Under the pieces are notes generated by a model. That model saw only the letters and a list, made by a program, of their open reading frames with translations. It ran no database searches and had not been told where the DNA came from. Shown piece by piece: positions 6,381-12,420 of a stretch of DNA of 31,965 nucleotides (positions are counted from its first letter, which is position 1; each line of letters begins with the position of its first letter). The DNA comes from a virus. The translations under genes and the position numbers were made by a program. Where the stretch lies: positions 1 through 31,965 of the IMG/VR virus record IMGVR_UViG_3300046782_000268; one strand, given 5' to 3'.

Positions 6381-6415
6381 CCAGGGCGGCTCTCGACCAA
6401 AAGGGACCGCCCTGG
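6381..6415. terminator. Bidirectional terminator-like hairpin between convergent operons
   Basis: CCAGGGCGG (6381-6389) pairs perfectly with CCGCCCTGG (6407-6415) across a 17-base loop. It begins two bases after the last rightward stop and lies 28 bases beyond the last leftward stop. There is no T-run on either side, so it may act as a weak or factor-assisted terminator or as an RNA end-stabiliser. Confidence 0.6.
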
Positions 6416-6442
6416 GTCCTCATCTGCCGGCGTATTCCGGCG

Positions 6443-6685
6443 TCAGCTCTTATCTTTCTTGGGGATCCGCGTGCGCACGTCGGGCAGAGGGTGGGGGCGT
6501 GGAATAATTCGTGGTGTTACGCCGCGAATGATCGTCATGATTTCAGCGAGCTCACGCTGCAGGTCCTGCAGTTTTTTGTCTACTGGATCACTGCCGACAT
6601 AGAGGTGAGCGCAGCTGATAGCGAGCGTCAGTGCATTGGACTGCGCTTCGGTAAGTTGTTGTCCGTTGATGTTGATCTTAAACAT
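6443..6685 (-). CDS. Hypothetical small helical protein
   Basis: 80 residues, the last gene of the leftward operon. The N-terminus is KININGQQLTEAQSNALTLAISCAHLYV. A predicted coiled segment follows, DKKLQDLQRELAEIMTIIRGV (residues 37-57), then a Pro/Arg/Lys-rich tail ending KKDKS. I do not recognise a family. The tail and short coiled coil suggest a small oligomer that binds nucleic acid or a partner protein. The ribosome site is weak (AGCGAG). It is separated from the upstream gene by 33 bases. Confidence 0.6.
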   Translation of the reverse strand: MFKININGQQLTEAQSNALTLAISCAHLYVGSDPVDKKLQDLQRELAEIMTIIRGVTPRIIPRPHPLPDVRTRIPKKDKS

Positions 6686-6718
6686 GGCTTGCTCGCTTGT
6701 CTGGGATCGGGCGCCGGG

Positions 6719-7117
6719 TCATGGCTTCGGCTCCTCATCGGGTTTGCTTTCTGCCGATGAGAGCGCCAGCGCCTTCCTCGCCACCAATGCGGCTTCTTGG
6801 CATCGGTCGCAGCAACCGTTAGCGGCGATGCTTTCAAGCGCATTGCGCATTATCGCGCTGTCTTGCGTTGGTTGGGCAACAGCGCATGTGGGGCAGATTG
6901 CCGCCATCATGCCGTGGCCGCACCAGTTGGTCCCTCCGATCACTGGCGATGTCGCCGCTGCATCGGGGATAACCGGGAACGTGGTGTGGATAAGCATGTC
7001 AACCGTCTTGGTGGACGGATAATGCGCGGCCTCGGTCGCGTGCAGCCAAACGGCATTAACAAGCCGCCGCAAGTCGTCGTGAGTGCAGGCCCTCACGATG
7101 TCAGGAGATGATTGCAT
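6719..7117 (-). CDS. Hypothetical Cys/His-rich protein
   Basis: 132 residues from the ATG at 7117, which overlaps the upstream stop by one base (TGATG); the frame is open a little further upstream without a better start. Two cysteine clusters stand out: WCGHGMMAAICPTC (C66, H68, C75, C78) and CCDRC (C102, C103, C106), both likely to bind zinc. The N-terminal half is helical (DDLRRLVNAVWLHATEAAH) and the C-terminus is acidic and proline-rich. This could be a small zinc-ribbon adaptor. I do not recognise a family. Operon context with DNA-binding proteins suggests a regulatory or host-takeover role, by inference only. Confidence 0.65.
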   Translation of the reverse strand: MQSSPDIVRACTHDDLRRLVNAVWLHATEAAHYPSTKTVDMLIHTTFPVIPDAAATSPVIGGTNWCGHGMMAAICPTCAVAQPTQDSAIMRNALESIAANGCCDRCQEAALVARKALALSSAESKPDEEPKP

Positions 7118-7632
7118 CAGTCGGCATCCTCGTAGGCGAGCAAGAACGCCTGGATCCATTTCTGATCGACCCAGACGCCGCAGACGCCGTTGGCAATGCC
7201 GGCGGCGGCGATCGCCCGCCCGCGGCTCCAGGCCACGCCGGCCATCTCGATCGCCGGCTGCAGCGTCGGCTTGTTGCGGTCAATCTGATCGGCGGCGTCG
7301 GGCTCCGGTGTCTTCCAGACCGAGTTCGACGAGCGATCGATCCCGAAGGCGCCGGGTGTTGCGATCTCGGCCGGCTGCAGCGGGTGCGAATTATCAGGCG
7401 TCGACATCGCACTGTTCACCTCGCCCATGTTGCTGATGTTGGGGTCGTCGATCGCAAAATTGCGATATTGGCGGCGCAGCACGCGCCGGCCGCTCTCGGT
7501 GATTTCCAGGTAGCCCCAGCCATCGAAGGCGAGGCCGGCCTCGATCAGCTCGCGCGACACCACCGACAGGCAGTTGAACCTGGCGCCGCTTTCCAGCAGG
7601 CCGAGCGTCTCAAGGGCTACTTTTGTAAGCAT
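7117..7632 (-). CDS. Hypothetical protein with winged-helix-like N-terminus
   Basis: 171 residues with GGAGG six bases before the ATG. Residues 1-55 (TKVALETLGLLESG, VVSRELIEAGLAF, GYLEITESGRRVLRRQ) read like a winged-helix domain: helices followed by a GYLEITESGRR wing, where 'ITxxGRxxL' is common in phage winged-helix proteins. The middle is low-complexity (residues 70-125), and the C-terminus (GVAWSRGRAIAAAGIANGV, WVDQKWIQAFLLAYEDAD) is a separate unit. No family name is offered. It sits 13 bases after the 66-residue gene and overlaps the Cys-rich gene by one base. Confidence 0.62.
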   Translation of the reverse strand: MLTKVALETLGLLESGARFNCLSVVSRELIEAGLAFDGWGYLEITESGRRVLRRQYRNFAIDDPNISNMGEVNSAMSTPDNSHPLQPAEIATPGAFGIDRSSNSVWKTPEPDAADQIDRNKPTLQPAIEMAGVAWSRGRAIAAAGIANGVCGVWVDQKWIQAFLLAYEDAD

Positions 7633-7645
7633 GGTTGTCCTCCGA

Positions 7646-7846
7646 TCATTGCCGGTCCAGCTTGAGGCGGTCGGCGAGCTCGATGGCTTGCTTGATCCGC
7701 TCGAAGGCGCCGTGCTGATGGCCTTGCTCGCCGGCGATCCGCATGCATTCGATCACGGTCCTGGCGGCGACCATCACCGCAACGCTGGGCTCTTCGTCCT
7801 TCAGGATAGCCATCACCTCAGCTAGCAGCTCGTCCTCGATGCTCAT
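7646..7846 (-). CDS. Hypothetical small alpha-helical acidic protein
   Basis: 66 residues, nearly all predicted helix: SIEDELLAEVMAILKDEE, then SVAVMVAARTVIECMRIAGEQ, then AFERIKQAIELADRLKL. There is no membrane segment and no cysteine or histidine cluster. A CGGAG ribosome site lies six bases before the ATG, which overlaps the upstream HTH gene by four bases (ATGA). It may be a partner or antagonist of that regulator, but that rests only on the coupling. Confidence 0.6.
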   Translation of the reverse strand: MSIEDELLAEVMAILKDEEPSVAVMVAARTVIECMRIAGEQGHQHGAFERIKQAIELADRLKLDRQ

Positions 7847-8214
7847 GCGCGGCTCCGTTTTTTGGTTCGTGCCTCCTCGCGCTCGCGCAGTTTCTTGAGC
7901 CGCGCTTTATGCGCCTTGAACTGCTCGCGCGCCAGCGGCAGCTCGGTCGCGTAGTCAGGCGCCTGCTCGCGGTGCAGGCCATACTCGAAGCCCATCGCCG
8001 CGGCCATCTTGGCGAACGTCGCATGCTGGGGGCGGGCGGTCTTGCCGCCAAACATATTCTTGACGGTGGAGACTGATAAGCCGGCCAGCACGGCGAGATC
8101 GGTCTCGCGGAACAGCTTGCGCTCCTGTTGAAACAACGTCCGGAACTTGTCGATCTCCGGATCCTTGTCGACGAAATTGTAGCTCCTGGTGAGCCAACTT
8201 CCGTTGCTAGCCAT
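7843..8214 (-). CDS. XRE/Cro-type helix-turn-helix regulator
   Basis: 123 residues. The HTH is at about residues 35-80: FRETDLAVLAGLSVSTVKNM, then GGKTARPQHATFAKMAAAMG, the usual pattern of Cro/CI-like proteins in which the second helix reads DNA and later helices pack the fold. The C-terminal 40 residues are strongly basic (KAHKARLKKLREREEARTKK), which could add non-specific DNA contact. A GGAGG lies six bases before the ATG at 8214. It overlaps the double winged-helix gene upstream by eight bases. A role as early or lysogeny regulator is likely; with no integrase in view, lysogeny cannot be judged. Confidence 0.75.
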   Translation of the reverse strand: MASNGSWLTRSYNFVDKDPEIDKFRTLFQQERKLFRETDLAVLAGLSVSTVKNMFGGKTARPQHATFAKMAAAMGFEYGLHREQAPDYATELPLAREQFKAHKARLKKLREREEARTKKRSRA

Positions 8215-8857
8215 GGGCGGCCTCCGTCACCGCGTGATCGGCGCCGTTGCCCTTCTTCGGCTTTGCCGCCTTCTGCGGCAGGACATATTCCGAGTCGGAG
8301 ACCCGCTTGATCTGTTTCTTCTTCATCAACGCCGAGATCGTCGGCGAGACGCTGCCGCTGCCGCGGCCGTCGGCCTCAAACTGCTTTTTCATCCAGGCGG
8401 TGTTGAAGCGGCCATGGTTGCGGCTGGCGGCGCGCAGGATGAAGGTGTGGTTATCGACATCGCGATGCTTGGCCGCCGCCTTGGCCTTCTTCGGCTGAGA
8501 CTTGGCAGCGACCGTCGAATACTGACCCTCGCCGACCTTGCGGATCAGCTTGCGCTCGCGCAACACCCGCATCGCGGTGTAGCAAGAGCCGTCGGTGCGG
8601 CCGGCGGCGCGGAAATGCGTCACCGCCTCGATCGCGCGAAAATTGGGATGCTCGGCCATCCAGTCGATCAGGAAGTCTTCCGCCTTGACCGCGTGCGCCT
8701 GCTTCTTGTTGTAGGTGACGACGTCGGTGATCAGCTCCGGCTTGATGTCAAAGATCTCGCGCCGGGCGAGATCAGCGATCACCACGCCGAGCTGCTCCTG
8801 ACTGAGCCGGTTGATCACCAGGCGGAAATAGTCGACCGTCTCCGGTTGTTTGCGCAT
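8207..8857 (-). CDS. DNA-binding protein with two winged-helix-like repeats
   Basis: 216 residues. Two stretches have matching layout: residues 60-116 (EDFLIDWMAEHPNF ... SCYTAMRVLRERKLIRKVGEGQYSTV) and 136-193 (NHTFILRAASRNHGRFNTAW ... SPTISALMKKKQIKRVSDSEYVL). In each a helix pair leads to a T/S-rich recognition helix, then a 'K-I-R/K-R-V-x-x-x-x-Y' wing. They are joined by a Lys/Ala-rich linker (QPKKAKAAAKHR). This looks like a tandem winged-helix DNA binder, possibly binding two half-sites as a monomer. Its ribosome site is buried in a perfect hairpin (8861-8889), so translation is probably controlled. The specific family is unknown. Confidence 0.68.
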   Translation of the reverse strand: MRKQPETVDYFRLVINRLSQEQLGVVIADLARREIFDIKPELITDVVTYNKKQAHAVKAEDFLIDWMAEHPNFRAIEAVTHFRAAGRTDGSCYTAMRVLRERKLIRKVGEGQYSTVAAKSQPKKAKAAAKHRDVDNHTFILRAASRNHGRFNTAWMKKQFEADGRGSGSVSPTISALMKKKQIKRVSDSEYVLPQKAAKPKKGNGADHAVTEAAHG

Positions 8858-8860
8858 GCG

Positions 8861-8889
8861 AGCTCCTTCGGTTGTCCCACCAAGGAGCT
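8861..8889 (-). promoter_or_regulatory. Hairpin sequestering the ribosome binding site of the 8207-8857 gene
   Basis: In the leftward mRNA, AGCTCCTT (8889-8882) pairs with AAGGAGCT (8868-8861) over eight perfect base pairs. GGT and ACC can extend the stem by three more across one bulged G, leaving a GGGACA loop. The AAGGAG is the ribosome site of the gene whose ATG is at 8857, so the whole site is hidden when the stem forms. Confidence 0.6.
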
Positions 8890-8908
8890 AAGATAATCTG
8901 AGCTGTGG

Positions 8909-8927
8909 TGACAGGCAATGCCTGTCA
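8909..8927. promoter_or_regulatory. Perfect palindrome TGACAGGC-aat-GCCTGTCA
   Basis: Eight-base arms at 8909-8916 and 8920-8927 are separated by three bases, and the element includes the TGA stop of the HTH-like gene at 8925. It could be a regulator's operator placed in front of the double winged-helix gene, or a short RNA hairpin at the end of the HTH-like gene. No T-tract follows. It resembles TGACAGGGCCTGA at 1688-1700. Confidence 0.45.
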
Positions 8928-9248
8928 GGCCGCCAGCCGCGCCTTGCGCTGCCGAAAGTCCATCCAGATCACATTGCTGGCGTCAAAGTCGCAGTAGACC
9001 TTGCGGCGCTTTTTGCGGGCGGGGCGCTTGGCAAAGCCAAACAGATGGTCGGCCGCCACAAAGCCTTGGCCGGCCAGCTCATCCTGGATGATCAGATAAA
9101 ATTTCGCCGGGATTTTGCCATTGAACCGCCGCCAGTTGCAGACGTGGCTGGAGGATTGTCCGACCAGGATGCCGACCGCGGTCGGGCCGCCCAGCGTCTT
9201 CACCAGCGTGGTAAACGTCGCCAGCCGGCGCAGCGGAAGCCTCGTCAT
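8925..9248 (-). CDS. Small helix-turn-helix-like DNA-binding protein, paralogue of the protein at 1912-2151
   Basis: 107 residues from the ATG at 9248. An unusually complete ribosome site (AAGGAGGTGAT) ends six bases before it, which decides against the upstream in-frame ATG at 9278. The core LGGPTAVG (19-26), HVCNWRR (35-41), IPAKFYLIIQDEL (46-58) and AADHLFGF lines up with the 79-residue protein encoded at 1912. This copy adds a basic segment KRPARKKRRK (74-83) and a C-terminal VYCDFDASNVIWMDF strand pair. It is the first gene of the leftward early operon, as the other is first of the rightward one, so the two face each other. A paired regulatory role is inferred. Confidence 0.7.
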   Translation of the reverse strand: MTRLPLRRLATFTTLVKTLGGPTAVGILVGQSSSHVCNWRRFNGKIPAKFYLIIQDELAGQGFVAADHLFGFAKRPARKKRRKVYCDFDASNVIWMDFRQRKARLAA

Positions 9249-9448
9249 CTCAATCACCTCCTTCGCAGTGTCCCACAATGTGCATAAAAAATTAGCATGA
9301 GTCTGGCGCCGGACCTATCGCAATGGTTGCGCCTGATCACCGGCTTTTGACTTTTTGGGCCGATCGGTGCCATAAACAGCCGCTCGCAACGGCCCCGGCA
9401 GGCCCGGCCTTCGCTTCAGGCCACCCCCATTGAAGCCTTCTCGATGCG
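9249..9448. promoter_or_regulatory. Second divergent control region (leftward early, rightward late)
   Basis: This 200-base gap separates the leftward HTH-like gene from the rightward tail-fibre gene and must carry both promoters. It holds an A/T-rich patch at 9282-9296, the leader motif GTGGGACA on the minus strand (9276-9269), and a fair rightward promoter at 9347-9376. No gene is seen in it. The leftward promoter could not be assigned. Confidence 0.6.
9347..9376 (+). promoter_or_regulatory. Likely sigma70-type promoter for the late (tail/structural) genes
   Basis: TTGACT (9347-9352, five of six consensus bases) is followed after 18 bases by CATAAA (9371-9376, four of six). The expected start near 9383 lies about 65 bases before the first late gene. 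This is the best promoter match in the two control regions; spacing is one base over optimum. Confidence 0.45.
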
Positions 9449-10855
9449 ATGCCCGCCATCACGCGCCCGGCCAAGGCGTTCTCGTTTGCGAGCTATGTCC
9501 AGAACAACCCGCGCGGCCCGCTGCCTGGGGACCGGCTCGATGCCCAGATCCAGAACCTGATCGAGGCCATCCATTCGACCCAGCAAGCCTTGGCCGAGAT
9601 CCGCCGCGACGACGGCCGGCTCGTCAACGAAAGCGTCGCGCTCGAGCAGCTCGCCCCGGTGGTGCGGCAGGCCTTCACCCAGGACGTCATCGCCCACACC
9701 GAGCTCGCCGCCACCCGCGCCGAGCAGGGCGCCGCCCTGGTCGGGGCCGCCGAAAACAACATCGCGCTCTTGGCCGGCGACGCCGAGGCCGCAGCGTTCA
9801 GTGCCGCGGAATTTCTCAACGCGGTGAACCTCGCGCGCAAGGCGGTCGACCAGGACCGCAACGGCGTCGCCGCCCTGGCCGACACCGTCGACGCGCAAAC
9901 CACCGACGCCGAGAACTGGGCCAATTATTCCCAGGCCAATGCCGAGAACGCGGTTGCCGCCAAGGACCAGGCGCTGCAGTGGGCCGAATATCTCGCAGGC
10001 CCGGTGGTCGATGCCGAGGCCGCACCGGCCTACATCGCCGGCACGCCATTTCCGCACGGGCTGTACTACCAGCCGGTCGAGGGCTACGGCGGCAACGCCG
10101 GACTGTGGTCGGCAAAATGGTGGGCGATCTACGCCGCACAATTAGTCGGGCCCTGGGGGTTTTATTATCTCGGCGGCTGGCAGACGCCGCCGGTGCCCGG
10201 CGAAGTCAATCCGGACACCGGCATCAAGGTGCCGGCCCCGATCCCGCCGGGCTCGTTCTATTACGACATCACCACCGGCACGATCTATGTCTGGAACGGC
10301 AGCGCCTGGACCAGCCCCTATGCGCTGGCCTCCGGCGTGGTGTCGCGCTTCGTCTATCTCGCGAGCGCCGGCCAGACGGTGTTCTCCGGCGCCGATTACA
10401 ATGGTGCCGCCCCCAATGTCGGCGCCTCGCCGAGCGACGTCCATCTCAACGGCGTGCGCCTGGTCGAGAACCTGGATTTTGTCATCGACACCGCGGGCTC
10501 GGCGCTGACGCTGACCGCACCGGTCTCGATCAATTCGATCGTGCAATGGGATCTGCTGGTGCCGACCGACGACCTCATCCCCGGCGCCGTCCATACCTTC
10601 AAGGTGGTGATGACGCCGCCGGCGCCCGACGGCGTCACCACCCAGTTCATGATGCAATATCTGCACCCGGTGCACGGCCTGCAGCCAGTCGCCGTCACCG
10701 ACGGCGTGCAGCTCCAGGTCTCGATCGACGGCGTGATCCAGGAGCCCGGCGGCGACTACGTCGCGCTGCGCAATGTCCTGACCATGGGCGCCGCGCCGGT
10801 GGCGGCCGCGCATTTCTGGGCGGTGTGGTTCAGTAATGCGGTGCTGACGTCATGA
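9449..10855 (+). CDS. Tail fibre-type structural protein
   Basis: 468 residues. The N-terminus ([20 protein letters not shown] then [21 protein letters not shown]) is the kind of attachment region found at the start of podoviral fibre proteins, followed by an Ala-rich helical stretch (residues 60-190; [36 protein letters not shown]) that would form a trimeric coiled shaft. A Trp/Tyr/Gly-rich part follows ([37 protein letters not shown]), then two beta-rich units with repeated '[15 protein letters not shown]' and '[14 protein letters not shown]' that look like repeats of one fold. No Shine-Dalgarno is obvious and an ATG at 9444 is out of frame. It overlaps the next gene by four bases. Confidence 0.75.
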   Translation: MPAITRPAKAFSFASYVQNNPRGPLPGDRLDAQIQNLIEAIHSTQQALAEIRRDDGRLVNESVALEQLAPVVRQAFTQDVIAHTELAATRAEQGAALVGAAENNIALLAGDAEAAAFSAAEFLNAVNLARKAVDQDRNGVAALADTVDAQTTDAENWANYSQANAENAVAAKDQALQWAEYLAGPVVDAEAAPAYIAGTPFPHGLYYQPVEGYGGNAGLWSAKWWAIYAAQLVGPWGFYYLGGWQTPPVPGEVNPDTGIKVPAPIPPGSFYYDITTGTIYVWNGSAWTSPYALASGVVSRFVYLASAGQTVFSGADYNGAAPNVGASPSDVHLNGVRLVENLDFVIDTAGSALTLTAPVSINSIVQWDLLVPTDDLIPGAVHTFKVVMTPPAPDGVTTQFMMQYLHPVHGLQPVAVTDGVQLQVSIDGVIQEPGGDYVALRNVLTMGAAPVAAAHFWAVWFSNAVLTS

Positions 10856-11259
10856 CCCAGAACGCCCGCCTCGCATTGTGGATCCCCTCCACCGACGACG
10901 CCGATCCCGGCGAAACCGTCCAGGCCACCGGATACAGCGGCGGCGATCGGGTGATCCCGACCGCGTTCGCGCTCGGCAGCGGGCCGCCGGGGCCCCAGGG
11001 CGTGCCTGGCCCTGTCGGACCTCAGGGGCCGCAGGGCAATGCCGGGCCCCAGGGAGGCAAGGGCGACCAGGGCATCCAGGGCCCGCCGGGTGCGATCGGC
11101 CCCGCCGGTCCGCAGGGCCCGCAAGGTGTCCAGGGCATCCAGGGCGCCACCGGCGGCACGTTCCCCGACGCGCCGAACGACGGCCAGCAATACGCCAGGC
11201 AGTCCAATGCCTGGACCACCGTGTCGATGCCGCCGGTTCTCGACGGCGGCACATTTTAA
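10852..11259 (+). CDS. Collagen-like phage tail protein
   Basis: 135 residues. About 19 uninterrupted Gly-X-Y triplets run from residue 44 to 100 ([19 protein letters not shown] and so on), Pro- and Gln-rich as in collagen-like phage fibres, which trimerise into a rod without hydroxyproline. The N-terminal 40 residues form a small head ([24 protein letters not shown]), and the C-terminus ([21 protein letters not shown]) is a short motif seen on many tail appendages and likely nucleates the trimer or faces the host. ATGA overlap with the preceding fibre gene argues for co-assembly. Confidence 0.82.
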   Translation: MTQNARLALWIPSTDDADPGETVQATGYSGGDRVIPTAFALGSGPPGPQGVPGPVGPQGPQGNAGPQGGKGDQGIQGPPGAIGPAGPQGPQGVQGIQGATGGTFPDAPNDGQQYARQSNAWTTVSMPPVLDGGTF

Positions 11260-11273
11260 AAAAGGAGAAGACC

Positions 11274-11690
11274 ATGGCAGTGCATTACGAAGTCCCCGCC
11301 GGCCAGAACCTGGTGATCTCAGGGCCCGCCAACGTCACCATCAAGGGCGGCGAGATGCCGCTGATCGGCGAGGATGCCGCCGACCTTGCCGCTAGCGCGC
11401 CGACACTCTCTGCGCTCGATCCCGACACCGTCGAGTCCGGCGCCGAGGACATCACCCTGGTGATCTCCGGCACCGGCTTCGATGGCAACTCGACCATCGT
11501 CTTCGGCGACTACGACGAGCCCACCACGTTCGATGCCGCGGCCGGCACGGTGTCGACCGGCGTCAAGCCGTCGCTGTTTGCGCCGGCCGTCGTCCCGGTT
11601 TTGGTGCGCAACGGTCCGGCGCGATCGCAACCTTTGGATTTCACGTTCATTGATCCGGCGGCGGCAGGAACATCCAGAAAAAGGAAATGA
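11274..11690 (+). CDS. IPT/TIG-domain virion protein
   Basis: 138 residues from the ATG at 11274, preceded by AAAGGAGAAGACC. After a short beta-rich N-terminus (VHYEVPAGQNLVISGPANVT), residues 46-127 form one IPT/TIG immunoglobulin-like domain: SALDPDTVESGAEDITLVIS, GTGFDGNSTIVFGD, then PAVVPVLVRN and LDFTFI. Such domains decorate phage capsids or tails and often bind carbohydrate weakly. The C-terminal RKRK is basic. A second IPT domain ends the glycine-rich protein at 16015-17133, so this host-contact module uses the fold twice. Placement on fibre, tail or head cannot be decided from sequence. Confidence 0.75.
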   Translation: MAVHYEVPAGQNLVISGPANVTIKGGEMPLIGEDAADLAASAPTLSALDPDTVESGAEDITLVISGTGFDGNSTIVFGDYDEPTTFDAAAGTVSTGVKPSLFAPAVVPVLVRNGPARSQPLDFTFIDPAAAGTSRKRK

Positions 11691-11692
11691 CC

Positions 11693-12037
11693 ATGTCGAG
11701 TCGAAGCAAAGCCAAGAAGAGCAAAAAGCCGGTGAGTAGGCCGAAGGCCAAGGTCACCAGCAAGTCCCACCGCAAGGTGGCGGTGAAGAAGACCGCAGTG
11801 TTGAAGCGCAGCAAAAAGAGGAGAGCCAAAACCATGACCGGCAAGAAGCACGACGACGAAGACGAGGGCCACAAGCAGGCCCCGCACAAGAAGGCACCTG
11901 ATCCGGCCGGCAGCGATCCAACCCCGGATCCGATGGGACAACCGCCGGATCATCCGATCCCGGCGCCGCCGCCGACGACACTGCCGCCGGCACCACCGGT
12001 CCCGCCACCCCCGCCGCCACCGCAAGGAAAACCCTGA
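11693..12037 (+). CDS. Lys-rich / Pro-rich low-complexity protein
   Basis: 114 residues if begun at 11693. An ATG at 11687 (two residues longer, ATGA overlap) is also possible, but the GGA is too close to it. The N-terminal 50 residues are almost entirely Lys, Arg, Ser, Ala and Val (SRSKAKKSKKPVSRPKAK), like histone H1 tails. An acidic/His patch (KKHDDEDEGHK) follows, then a C-terminal run of prolines (PPAPPVPPPPPPPQGKP). No fold is evident. A cationic tail of this sort might bind DNA in the capsid or the negatively charged host envelope; neighbours are all host-contact genes. Function unknown. Confidence 0.6.
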   Translation: MSSRSKAKKSKKPVSRPKAKVTSKSHRKVAVKKTAVLKRSKKRRAKTMTGKKHDDEDEGHKQAPHKKAPDPAGSDPTPDPMGQPPDHPIPAPPPTTLPPAPPVPPPPPPPQGKP

Positions 12038-12396
12038 TGTCGAGATGGCCCGTCGAACAGCCGCCGAAAGACGACAGACTGCACATCAATCTGCAATGCA
12101 CCCAGCTGCCGGATCCGGACACGTTCGTCGGGCCACTCAACAAATACATCGCCCTGAACGGCGTCACATCGGCGTCGGTCACCGCGCATCAGAACCGCGC
12201 GGACTACGATAGCTTTCATCCCGAAGCATCGCGGACCGCCCTCACACCGCAGCCGCAGCCGCAACCGCTGCCGATGTCTGATGTCGGCGCGGTCTCGGCC
12301 GGCCGGCCGATCCACTACCAGGGCGGCGAGGTCGATCCTGGTATCGCCGCGCGGGTCAGACTGCACCGACCACCGCCGCGACCTCCTCCTGGCTAA
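12037..12396 (+). CDS. Hypothetical protein in the tail-fibre module
   Basis: 119 residues, start overlapping the previous stop by one base (TGATG). The N-terminal half (HINLQCTQLPDPDTFVGPLN, KYIALNGVTSASVTAHQNRA) may form a small beta domain. A Pro/Gln repeat (TPQPQPQPLP) and a Pro/Arg-rich end (RPPPRPPPG) make the rest flexible. I do not recognise it. The proline runs match the style of its upstream neighbour, suggesting that the two act in the same structure. Confidence 0.55.
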   Translation: MSRWPVEQPPKDDRLHINLQCTQLPDPDTFVGPLNKYIALNGVTSASVTAHQNRADYDSFHPEASRTALTPQPQPQPLPMSDVGAVSAGRPIHYQGGEVDPGIAARVRLHRPPPRPPPG

Positions 12397-12420
12397 TGCT
12401 TGATTGATTGGGGCTTTGAA

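Noticed and set aside
9430-10836. Long alternative frames over the fibre and other GC-rich genes, on both strands
   Set aside because: Arg/Pro/Ala-rich translations without domain features; they are shadows produced by high GC3 in the real genes.
11240-11280. Possible -1 frameshift joining the collagen-like and IPT genes at TTTTAAAAAAGG
   Set aside because: The frames are compatible with a -1 shift, but the codon phase does not give a standard X-XXY-YYZ slippery heptamer, and the A/G-rich run is a good ribosome site for the IPT gene.
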